NCBI GenBank assembly: GCA_009783395.1
Contig: WRHA01000254.1
Coordinates: 1 to 5,339, forward strand
Reading direction: 5' to 3'
Length of the DNA: 5,339 nt
Source of the DNA: Defluviitaleaceae bacterium
Lineage (GTDB): Bacteria; Bacillota; Clostridia; Lachnospirales; WQUN01
The notes under the pieces are model-generated. The model was not told where the DNA came from. It was given only the letters and a program-made list of their open reading frames with translations, and did not search any database. The position numbers were made by a program, and so were the translations under genes. This document shows positions 1-5,339 of the stretch, piece by piece (within the stretch, counting starts at the first letter, position 1; every line of letters starts with the position of its first letter).

Positions 1-1311
1 AATTTAATTATAAAAAAACCTGCATCGAAGGGATACTCCAAAAAACCTGCCGTTATTTTGCAGGCTCACTTGGACATGGTTTGCGAAAAAAACGCAAACA
101 CCCCGCACGATTTCGCACGCGACCCGATCGACACATACATTGACGGCGACTATATTAAGGCACGAGGGACAACCCTCGGTGCCGACAATGGTATCGGCGT
201 CGCGTTATGTATGGCACTTCTGCAAAGCAAACTGGAACACCCGCCGCTCGAAATTTTGCTTACATCCGACGAAGAAGCGGGCATGAGCGGCGCGCAAAAC
301 CTCGACACAAGCCGCCTTTCCGGCACACGAATGATTAACCTTGATTCGGGAGATGAATCAACTTTTACGGTTGGTTGTGCGGCGGCTATTACGGGAGAGA
401 TTTTTATTGCAGATAAATACGAACACCCGGAGGATTTGTTTAAAAAAATAATTCCCCCCATCTTGAAAAAAACTTTTAAAATTGTTGTTCGTGGCTTGAA
501 GGGGGGACATTCCGGTGTGGATATTGATAAAGAGCGCGGAAATGCCCTAAATATTTTGGCGTTTTTGTTGAGTGATATTTGCGGGGTGGCACATGTTGAA
601 ATTAAAAAAATTTCGGGTGGAATGAAGGTTAATGCAATTCCGCGTGAAGCGGAGTGTGAGATTGTTTTTGAAGAGGAGGAAAACATTGTTTCTGCGCGAC
701 TTGAAGAATTGCGTGCAGAGTTTAAAGAGAACTTTAGGGTAAGCGAGCCGGAGCTGGAGATTATGTGGAGTGAGACAGAAGCGACGGCGGAAGACATTCC
801 TATTTCCCGGACCCAAACCACGCCGGATGTACTACAACTTCTGCCTAATGGCGTTGCGGCGCGAAGCCTTGAAATTGACGGGCTTGTTAATGCGTCCTGC
901 AACATAGGTGTGGTTGAAACGACGGACGATGGTGTGAAAATTTCGCTTATGGCCCGGGGTGCGACAGAATTCCACACACGGAAAGCCGAAGCACAAATCC
1001 TCGCGGCGGCTTCGCTTTCCAATACGAGAGTGGATTTCACAAACCGAAGCCCCGCATGGCCGTACAACCCCGATTCCGCACTTTTAAAGACATCTCAGGA
1101 CGTGTACAAGCGCGTATTTTCTCGAAATGCCGCCGTTTCGGCTGTCCACGCCGGCCTTGAATGCGGAATTTTCATCGAAAAAATGCCGCATCTCGAAATT
1201 ATCTCTTTCGGCCCGAATATGTACGACTACCACACCCCCGACGAGCGTCTTTCAATCTCGTCGACACTGCGGGTGTGGGAGTTTTTGTGCGAATTGTTAA
1301 AGGAGCTGTAA
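1..1311 (+). CDS. pepD: Aminoacyl-histidine dipeptidase (Xaa-His dipeptidase, M20C), 5'-truncated by window edge
   Basis: Cytoplasmic dinuclear zinc dipeptidase of family M20C that hydrolyses Xaa-His and other unspecific dipeptides in peptide recycling. The frame is open from base 1, so the TTG at 58 is an internal Leu and not the start. The 436 residues seen lack roughly the first 45-50 of a usual ~480. Expected M20 residues are present: HLD (His 67-69, Asp 73-75), the bridging Asp of ADNG (184-186), the Glu pair of SDEEAG (271-276), the Asp of NLDS (343-345), GGHSG of the lid domain (His 508-510), and the last metal His in YHTPDE (1231-1233). The domain order is catalytic part, inserted lid/dimerisation domain (about 350-960), then the catalytic part again. 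Lid-domain codons end more often in T or G than those of the flanks. The stop overlaps the convergent protease gene by 15 bases. The family call is firm; substrate preference is not shown. Confidence 0.94.
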   Translation, partial: NLIIKKPASKGYSKKPAVILQAHLDMVCEKNANTPHDFARDPIDTYIDGDYIKARGTTLGADNGIGVALCMALLQSKLEHPPLEILLTSDEEAGMSGAQNLDTSRLSGTRMINLDSGDESTFTVGCAAAITGEIFIADKYEHPEDLFKKIIPPILKKTFKIVVRGLKGGHSGVDIDKERGNALNILAFLLSDICGVAHVEIKKISGGMKVNAIPREAECEIVFEEEENIVSARLEELRAEFKENFRVSEPELEIMWSETEATAEDIPISRTQTTPDVLQLLPNGVAARSLEIDGLVNASCNIGVVETTDDGVKISLMARGATEFHTRKAEAQILAAASLSNTRVDFTNRSPAWPYNPDSALLKTSQDVYKRVFSRNAAVSAVHAGLECGIFIEKMPHLEIISFGPNMYDYHTPDERLSISSTLRVWEFLCELLKEL

Positions 1312-3036
1312 GGGAGCAGAGTAAAAAACATTATTACAAAAATCGGTGTGTCTAAAACCTTGTTTAAAGCGCGACGGGGGATTGTGCCATGTTAAAGTCG
1401 GCGCGTCGTCAAGCGTAAACAGCGCGCTTTTTACCCAACTTTCCAAACCGGTTTCGAAATCATATTCAATCCGCCAAAACGCCAAAACATCTCCTGCTGT
1501 AAGCGGATCATGCCCTTTTTGAAACGCCCCGGGCGCAGTGTAACGCGCACCGAGAATTTTTCCGTCGGGATCAGAAAAATGCACGATAATTTCCGCATCA
1601 CGGCCGTTTACTTCGGCGGGGATTGCATAGCGTCGTGCGTTTTTTGTTTCTCCGATTGGAAAAAGGGCTACATATTCGTTGCCGATTTTCGGCACGCGAA
1701 AATTGGTTTCAAACGGCGGCTGAATCAATGCCGCCGTGCGAAACGTATTGTTTTCAACCAATTCCCACAAAACCGTCTCGGTGTGGATGCTCTCGCTTTC
1801 GCGCTCCTGCAAGAGTTTTTGGAAAAACATATGCAAAAACCGTGTAAAATTCTCGTCTGCTTCAAGCGCGGAATATGTTTGAAGCGAACCGATGCCCCGA
1901 GATTTTCCGCCGTAAATATAAAACGTGCTTAAACCGTAAACCTCGGTGTCGAGATTATGCCGATTGTAAGTGACGCAGTTTTTAAGCGCGTCCAAGACGG
2001 CTCTCGACTCGCGTGGATAAAGGTCGGCAAGCTGATGCGCCATGTCTCCGATATCAACCATATCGGCATAATTATCACGCGGAGAGCATTGGCCAAAGGT
2101 TTTTGTTGCGGCGCGTCGAAATGCCATAGCGCGAAATTTCTGCTCCGACAATTCTCCGGGCACAAGCCGCCCAAGCGCGTCCATAACCGCCCCAACTTTT
2201 TCGAGATCGACAACGGACAGCGTCAAAATTTCCTCGTCGTAAAGCCCGCGAGTTTTGTAGTATTCAAAAAACGTGTCAACAATGATTTCACCAAGCGCGA
2301 ATCCGCAAATATCCTCGTTTAACGCCGCAAGAAATCGATAATCCCAACCTTCGCCCGGCTCCAAATCCGCCGACGCAATCATAACCCGCGCAAATTTCCG
2401 AGCAAGAACCGCCATTTCAACCGTCGCCATCAAGCACGCATCAAAGCCCAAAAATTCGAGCCGCTCCTCCGCCAACCCCGCTTCATCGAAGGCTCTTTCC
2501 ATATCCGCCAGCGTAAGCGCGTCGTCGTAAAATTTTTCATCATGCCCAAAGCCTACAATCGAGCCGCCGCCATGATCCCACATAATAAGCCCGTATCTTT
2601 CGGCAGGGAAACCGTCTTGGCAAAATCTAATAAAATCACGCAATGTATCGGGATTTCCCATATTCACCAAGCCCATACTGTGTTGTTCAAAAAGCTCTCC
2701 ATCGGCAAGCCTCCAAATAACGCATTCCGTTTCGGGAATCGCCGAAGCCTGCCAGCGATTTGTGCCGCCTGTCAAAATAAGGACATTGGCATTTTGCGCA
2801 TCCAACCCCGACTCAATCATCTCCACCAAATCATCCGTAGCCGCGCCAAACTCGCTTTCAAGATCCGATCCGTTCATATAAATCATAACAGTGTAGGCAG
2901 TAGCAACAGGCGGCTCAACCGACGGCTCAACCGACGGCTCAACCAACGGCGTTTTTCTCATAACGACCGAGCTCACGAAAAAACCCAAAACTCCAATTAA
3001 AAAAATTGATCCAATAAAAAAATTTCGCTTTATCAC
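1297..3036 (-). CDS. Membrane-anchored clostripain-family (C11) cysteine peptidase
   Basis: Caspase-like cysteine protease of clan CD, family C11, whose members usually cleave after Arg or Lys. The GTG at 3036 is chosen because GAGGTG (3043-3048) lies 6 bases upstream. A GTG at 3054 would add six residues but has only AGGG one base away. The protein is 579 residues: Lys-Arg at 3-4, a hydrophobic helix at about 6-27 with no lipobox Cys (a signal anchor or uncleaved signal), a Pro-rich linker with repeated SVEP at about 32-46, then the peptidase domain beginning YTVMIYMNGSDLE. The catalytic His is in MWDHGGG (residue 155, codon 2572-2574) and the Cys in GFDACLM (residue 201, codon 2434-2436). 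The Asp two residues before the Cys matches an S1-pocket Asp known in C11 enzymes and suits basic P1 residues. The last ~200 residues look beta-rich and I do not recognise them. The domain probably acts outside the membrane. No partner gene is visible. Confidence 0.9.
   Translation of the reverse strand: MIKRNFFIGSIFLIGVLGFFVSSVVMRKTPLVEPSVEPSVEPPVATAYTVMIYMNGSDLESEFGAATDDLVEMIESGLDAQNANVLILTGGTNRWQASAIPETECVIWRLADGELFEQHSMGLVNMGNPDTLRDFIRFCQDGFPAERYGLIMWDHGGGSIVGFGHDEKFYDDALTLADMERAFDEAGLAEERLEFLGFDACLMATVEMAVLARKFARVMIASADLEPGEGWDYRFLAALNEDICGFALGEIIVDTFFEYYKTRGLYDEEILTLSVVDLEKVGAVMDALGRLVPGELSEQKFRAMAFRRAATKTFGQCSPRDNYADMVDIGDMAHQLADLYPRESRAVLDALKNCVTYNRHNLDTEVYGLSTFYIYGGKSRGIGSLQTYSALEADENFTRFLHMFFQKLLQERESESIHTETVLWELVENNTFRTAALIQPPFETNFRVPKIGNEYVALFPIGETKNARRYAIPAEVNGRDAEIIVHFSDPDGKILGARYTAPGAFQKGHDPLTAGDVLAFWRIEYDFETGLESWVKSALFTLDDAPTLTWHNPPSRFKQGFRHTDFCNNVFYSAPLQLL
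2911..2949 (-). repeat. 12-bp tandem repeat coding the SVEP linker of the C11 protease
   Basis: Three head-to-tail copies of a 12-base unit (on the + strand cggctcaaccga at 2911-2922 and 2923-2934, and cggctcaaccaa at 2935-2946) followed by cgg. On the coding strand each unit reads Ser/Leu-Val-Glu-Pro, giving a Pro- and Glu-rich spacer between the membrane helix and the protease domain. The unit is a multiple of three, so copy changes would keep the frame and alter only spacer length. Confidence 0.9.
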
Positions 3037-3042
3037 ATTTTT

Positions 3043-3048
3043 CACCTC
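3043..3048 (-). promoter_or_regulatory. Shine-Dalgarno GAGGTG that sets the start of the C11 protease gene
   Basis: On the minus strand GAGGTG is followed by AAAAAT and then GTG at 3036, a spacing of six bases. This favours the start giving MIKRNFF over the upstream in-frame GTG codons at 3054 and 3045, the latter lying inside the Shine-Dalgarno sequence itself. Confidence 0.7.
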
Positions 3049-3063
3049 GTTCACACCCTATTG

Positions 3064-3092
3064 TTGCGCAATGTGGCAAAAATATGTATTCT
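3064..3092 (+). promoter_or_regulatory. Candidate promoter for trmL, possibly giving a leaderless mRNA
   Basis: TTGCGC (3064-3069) and TATTCT (3087-3092) are 17 bases apart and partly match the -35 (3 of 6) and -10 (4 of 6) consensus. Transcription seven bases after the -10 box would begin at the ATG at 3099. No Shine-Dalgarno sequence precedes that ATG, which fits a leaderless message. The hexamer matches are weak and the divergent space is only 62 bases, so this is tentative. I see no convincing promoter for the protease gene on the other strand. Confidence 0.25.
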
Positions 3093-3098
3093 GAACCA

Positions 3099-3605
3099 AT
3101 GAACATAGTCCTGCACCAACCCGAAATTCCACACAACACCGGAGCAATCGGGCGCACATGCCTTATGACAGGCAGCGCGCTACATTTGATTCGCCCGTAT
3201 GGATTCTTCCTGGACGAGAAATCCCTAAAGCGTGCAGGCCTGGATTATTGGCACAAACTCGGCGTAAGCGAGTACGACAATTTCGCCGCCTTTGAAAAAG
3301 AAATCGAAAAGGAAATCGAAAAAAAAATCGGAAATTTCTATTTTATAGAAACCTCCGGCGAGAAATTTTATACGGACGTGGCATACACGCCCGACGATTA
3401 TTTAATTTTCGGAAGCGAAACAGCAGGTCTGCCGCAGGAAATTTTGCAAAAATTCCCGAAAAAAATTATTCGAATCCCAATGATAGGCGAGGAACGTTCG
3501 CTAAACCTATCGGTAGCGGTAGGCATTGTGCTGTACGAAGCATTGCGCCAAACAGGGTTTGCCATATGCGACCTCACGCAAGTTCATGCCCCCTGCTTCC
3601 GTTAA
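3099..3605 (+). CDS. trmL: tRNA (cytidine/uridine-34 2'-O)-methyltransferase, SPOUT family
   Basis: SAM-dependent 2'-O-methyltransferase (TrmL/YibK) that methylates the ribose of wobble nucleotide 34 in tRNA-Leu isoacceptors. It is a trefoil-knot SPOUT enzyme that works as a dimer in the cytoplasm. Family signatures are in order: MNIVLHQPEIPHNTGAIGR at the N-terminus (residues 1-19, Asn13 and Arg19 of motif 1), AGLDYW (46-51), FGSETAGLP (104-112, motif 2) and IPM..ERSLNLSVAVGIVLYEALRQ (126-151, motif 3 in the knot). The ATG at 3099 is chosen because family members begin just before NIVL. An ATG at 3084 would add five residues, and neither start has a clear Shine-Dalgarno. The 168 residues are slightly longer than E. 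coli TrmL (about 157), owing to an EIEK-repeat segment (about 66-77) and a 17-residue tail after motif 3. That tail overlaps the convergent HD gene by 32 bases. Confidence 0.93.
   Translation: MNIVLHQPEIPHNTGAIGRTCLMTGSALHLIRPYGFFLDEKSLKRAGLDYWHKLGVSEYDNFAAFEKEIEKEIEKKIGNFYFIETSGEKFYTDVAYTPDDYLIFGSETAGLPQEILQKFPKKIIRIPMIGEERSLNLSVAVGIVLYEALRQTGFAICDLTQVHAPCFR
3300..3335 (+). repeat. Imperfect 12-bp tandem repeat coding EIEK in trmL
   Basis: Two close copies of gaaatcgaaaag (3300-3311, 3312-3323) are followed by a decayed third (3324-3335). They give the run KEIEKEIEKKIG between the RAGLDYW motif and the central strands of TrmL. The segment is charged and likely helical. It sits where family members vary in length, so it is probably a tolerated surface expansion. 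Confidence 0.6.
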
Positions 3606-4218
3606 ACAAAATCCTCCATTCGCAGCCCAAAAACTCCGCCGCAAGCATCGGCAATATAAATCCCTTTTTATACTCGCGCATAAGAAGTTCCTTAGAAAAT
3701 TTTTTCGTGCCAATATAGTTTATCGAAATAATCTTTTCGGAAATGCTCAAGGTTACATCCTCAAGCTCCAATAAATTTTTATGCAAAACATCCGGTTCGG
3801 AAAGCGGAAAAATCCGACGCCGCGAAATGTCAATTTTATCCGCAATAATCAAAGCGGCTCCAATCGCGCTTGATATTTTTTTCCCCTCGGAATGATCAAC
3901 AATTGCCTGTACAATCGCATCCCTTTCCCTACGCAAAAAATCCTCGCGACTTAAAAAAATTTTCGCAAGTGCGGCACTTTTTTTCGCGTGCTTACGCCGT
4001 CCCGCAATATTTCCGATGTCATGCAAAAGAGCGGCAATTTTGCCCATCTCAACCGTACGCGCATCAAAATTAAGCCCAACGAGAATCTGCTCCGCCGCCG
4101 CAACCACACGCATTGCATGTCCCCGCCCATGACAAGAAACAATCGAGCCGCGATGCATCTCATTTATAGCGTCAATAATTTTCGAAATCTCACTGTTATT
4201 CAAATATTTTTCGTACAT
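3574..4218 (-). CDS. HD-domain metal-dependent phosphohydrolase, substrate unknown
   Basis: Small cytoplasmic HD-superfamily protein, 214 residues from the ATG at 4218. This start is chosen because GGGGAG lies seven bases upstream; an ATG at 4233 and a TTG at 4263 have weaker support, and the TTG would overlap mnmE. The metal-site pattern is visible: His34 in GRGHAMRV, His66-Asp67 in LLHDIGN, His77 in RRKHAKKS, His109 in VDHSEGK and Asp127 in IADKID. The HDIG form and the ADKID..RRR segment recall uncharacterised HD proteins common in Clostridia, which also end in a segment like AEFLGCEWRILFNG (194-207). HD proteins of this type hydrolyse phosphoesters or nucleotides, but the substrate cannot be read here. 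The gene begins 29 bases after the mnmE stop on the same strand, so cotranscription is likely. Its last 32 bases overlap the convergent trmL end. Confidence 0.88.
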   Translation of the reverse strand: MYEKYLNNSEISKIIDAINEMHRGSIVSCHGRGHAMRVVAAAEQILVGLNFDARTVEMGKIAALLHDIGNIAGRRKHAKKSAALAKIFLSREDFLRRERDAIVQAIVDHSEGKKISSAIGAALIIADKIDISRRRIFPLSEPDVLHKNLLELEDVTLSISEKIISINYIGTKKFSKELLMREYKKGFILPMLAAEFLGCEWRILFNGSRGHELA

Positions 4219-4225
4219 ACAAGCA

Positions 4226-4231
4226 CTCCCC
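4226..4231 (-). promoter_or_regulatory. Shine-Dalgarno GGGGAG setting the HD gene start
   Basis: The minus strand reads GGGGAG, then TGCTTGT, then ATG at 4218. This good match at seven-base spacing selects the 214-residue start over longer alternatives. The site lies in the 29-base gap between the mnmE stop and the HD gene, which supports separate translation of a shared mRNA. Confidence 0.75.
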
Positions 4232-4247
4232 ATCGGCAAAAAAGTGG

Positions 4248-5339
4248 CTATTTCCCCAAACAAAACTCCGAAAAAATCCTGTCAACAATATCATCTCCGC
4301 CCATTTCCGCACCCAAAATTTCCCCAAGCGCGATATATGCAGCACGAAGCGGAACCGAAACCAAATCCTCCGGCACCCCCGCACAAATCTCCCCCGCCGC
4401 CGACTCAACAAACTCAATCGCCCGCAACAAAAGCTCCCCATGCCTCTCCCGCACAATAATCTCCTCCCCCCCCTCACCAACACCGCCCATCAAAAACAAT
4501 TTTTTTATGCAATCAAAAACCCCACCAATCCCCTCCCCCGTCACAGCCGAAATCTCCAAAATATAGGGGGTCAAGGGGGCTTCGTCCCCTTGCGGGGGCA
4601 TTGGGGGCAGTGCCCCCAAGGTCTTATCCCTTAACAACAAATCCGACTTATTAACCAAAACAATCACAGGCGACCCAAACCCCTTAATTATCTCAATATC
4701 CTCATCAGTAATCCCGACGGTAGCATCGGCAACATAAAGAATTAACTCGGCGTCACAGGCGGCGGCAAGGGTTTTTTCGATGCCGATTTTTTCAATTGGG
4801 TCGGACGTGTCGCGCAAGCCTGCCGTGTCGGCGATTGTAAGCGCGATATCAGCGATTCGAACATGCTCGGTTAAAACATCGCGGGTTGTGCCGGCGGTTT
4901 CGTGTACGATTGCGCGATCTTCGTGGAGGATTGCGTTTAAAAGGGTGGACTTTCCGACGTTGGGTCGACCGATAATCGCGGTGCGAATACCATCGCGGAT
5001 TATACGACCGACGCGGGAGGTGGAGTGGAGCCTGCGCAGCGACGCGATCAGATTATCGCACTCGGAAAGGATTTCGGCGGCGTTTCGGGCTTCATCTTCG
5101 TGCTCGGGATAGTCGATAGACAACTCGATATGCGCAATCCACGAAAGGATTGTGTCGCGTGCGGTCTCGATTTTGTGCGAAAGCCCGCCGCCGAGCTGAC
5201 GTATTGCCGTGCGCCGCGCCACCGACGTCTTTGCGGAAATCAAGTCCATAACGGCTTCGGCCTCGGCGAGATCTATCCTCCCGTTTAAAAAAGCACGCTT
5301 GGTGAACTCGCCCGGTTCAGCCAATCGCGCTCCGTTATT
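4248..5339 (-). CDS. mnmE: tRNA uridine-5-carboxymethylaminomethyl(34) synthesis GTPase MnmE, 5'-truncated by window edge
   Basis: K+-activated GTPase which, with MnmG, installs the aminomethyl-type group on U34 of tRNAs reading NNA/NNG codons. The frame is open to the window end (GARLAEPGEFT is the conserved end of the N-terminal folate-binding region), and the TTG at 5322-5324 is an internal Leu. 363 residues are seen; about 95-100 are missing from a usual ~455. In order there is the helical part, then the G domain with G1 GRPNVGKST (4944-4970), G2 GTTRD, G3 DTAGL, G4 NKSD (4641-4652) and G5 SAVTGEG (from 4550), then the second helical part and the C-terminal FCLGK with its catalytic-type Cys (4260-4262). 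Between G4 and G5 a GC-rich palindromic repeat adds a Pro/Gly-rich loop without breaking frame. Codons after about 4735 end more in G and T than those before it. mnmG, often next downstream, is absent; an HD gene follows instead. Confidence 0.96.
   Translation of the reverse strand, partial: NNGARLAEPGEFTKRAFLNGRIDLAEAEAVMDLISAKTSVARRTAIRQLGGGLSHKIETARDTILSWIAHIELSIDYPEHEDEARNAAEILSECDNLIASLRRLHSTSRVGRIIRDGIRTAIIGRPNVGKSTLLNAILHEDRAIVHETAGTTRDVLTEHVRIADIALTIADTAGLRDTSDPIEKIGIEKTLAAACDAELILYVADATVGITDEDIEIIKGFGSPVIVLVNKSDLLLRDKTLGALPPMPPQGDEAPLTPYILEISAVTGEGIGGVFDCIKKLFLMGGVGEGGEEIIVRERHGELLLRAIEFVESAAGEICAGVPEDLVSVPLRAAYIALGEILGAEMGGDDIVDRIFSEFCLGK
4566..4620 (-). repeat. GC-rich double-hairpin palindromic repeat inserted in frame in mnmE
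   Basis: Two adjacent inverted repeats differ sharply from the surrounding A/C-rich sequence. The first pairs CAAGGGG (4572-4578) with CCCCTTG (4586-4592), extended inward to a small loop. The second is a perfect 9-base-arm palindrome, TTGGGGGCA (4601-4609) and TGCCCCCAA (4611-4619), around one central base. GGGGG runs border and join them. On the coding strand it reads in frame as about 19 residues, TLGALPPMPPQGDEAPLTP, between G4 and G5 of MnmE. No T-run follows, so it is not an intrinsic terminator. It resembles dispersed intergenic hairpin repeats that I recall from clostridial genomes; copy number in this genome cannot be seen here. Confidence 0.8.

Noticed and set aside
12..50. Repeated aaaaaacctgc at 12-22 and 40-50
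   Set aside because: It is a short match inside pepD coding two KKPA segments. KP-rich stretches are usual just before the HLD motif in this family, so chance or codon repetition explains it.
58..60. TTG as the start codon of pepD
   Set aside because: The frame stays open to base 1, and the upstream residues (IIKKPASKGY, then PAVIL) match the conserved stretch before HLD, so the gene begins outside the window.
150..1067. Long open frame on the minus strand opposite pepD (about 305 codons)
   Set aside because: It lies wholly antisense to a well-supported M20C gene, resembles no known protein, and its composition (rich in Ser and Arg) is that of a shadow frame.
2542..3000. Plus-strand open frame opposite the C11 protease with repeated NRRL residues
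   Set aside because: The repeat is only the antisense reading of the SVEP linker repeat. There is no ribosome binding site or family likeness, and the protease on the other strand has clear catalytic motifs.
4219..4263. Longer HD protein starting at the TTG at 4263 and overlapping mnmE
   Set aside because: The GGGGAG site is well placed for the ATG at 4218, and the extra N-terminal residues are the out-of-frame reading of the mnmE end.
3988..4566. Plus-strand Pro/Ser-rich open frame opposite the HD gene and mnmE (192 codons)
   Set aside because: It is antisense to two recognised genes, and its Pro/Ser richness follows from the C-rich strand.
4566..4620. Double hairpin as an intrinsic terminator or attenuator
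   Set aside because: It sits inside mnmE between conserved GTPase motifs and has no following T-run in either direction, so termination is unlikely.

Overview
The window holds five protein genes and no RNA genes. Two genes run off the edges: pepD at the left and mnmE at the right. A Bacillota (Clostridia-like) bacterium of mid GC content is the most likely source. The support is a clostripain-type (C11) protease, an M20C dipeptidase and HD protein of the kind common in clostridia, strong GGAG-type ribosome binding sites, and a GC-rich double-hairpin repeat of a style I recall from clostridial genomes. The taxonomic call is an inference, not something the sequence proves.

Layout: (1) 1-1311, + strand, the 3' nine tenths of an aminoacyl-histidine dipeptidase gene (pepD). 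(2) 1297-3036, - strand, a membrane-anchored C11 cysteine protease whose 3' end overlaps pepD by 15 bases. (3) 3037-3098, a short divergent intergenic space that must carry the control signals for the protease and for trmL. (4) 3099-3605, + strand, trmL, the wobble-nucleotide 2'-O-methyltransferase. (5) 3574-4218, - strand, an HD-domain metal-dependent phosphohydrolase of unknown substrate, whose 3' end overlaps trmL by 32 bases. (6) 4248-5339, - strand, the 3' four fifths of mnmE, the tRNA wobble-uridine modification GTPase. It lies 29 bases upstream of the HD gene and is probably cotranscribed with it.

Function: mnmE and trmL both act on nucleotide 34 of tRNA (MnmE with MnmG on U34; TrmL on the ribose of nucleotide 34 in tRNA-Leu), so the right half is a small tRNA wobble-modification neighbourhood. 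PepD and the C11 protease are both peptidases, one cytoplasmic and one probably facing outside, but they are convergent and nothing shows that they work together.

The most notable feature is a GC-rich, two-hairpin palindromic repeat (about 4566-4620) lying inside mnmE without breaking its frame. It adds a Pro/Gly/Leu-rich loop between GTPase motifs G4 and G5. No complete novel defence or mobile system is visible. Apart from this repeat, the window is mostly housekeeping.
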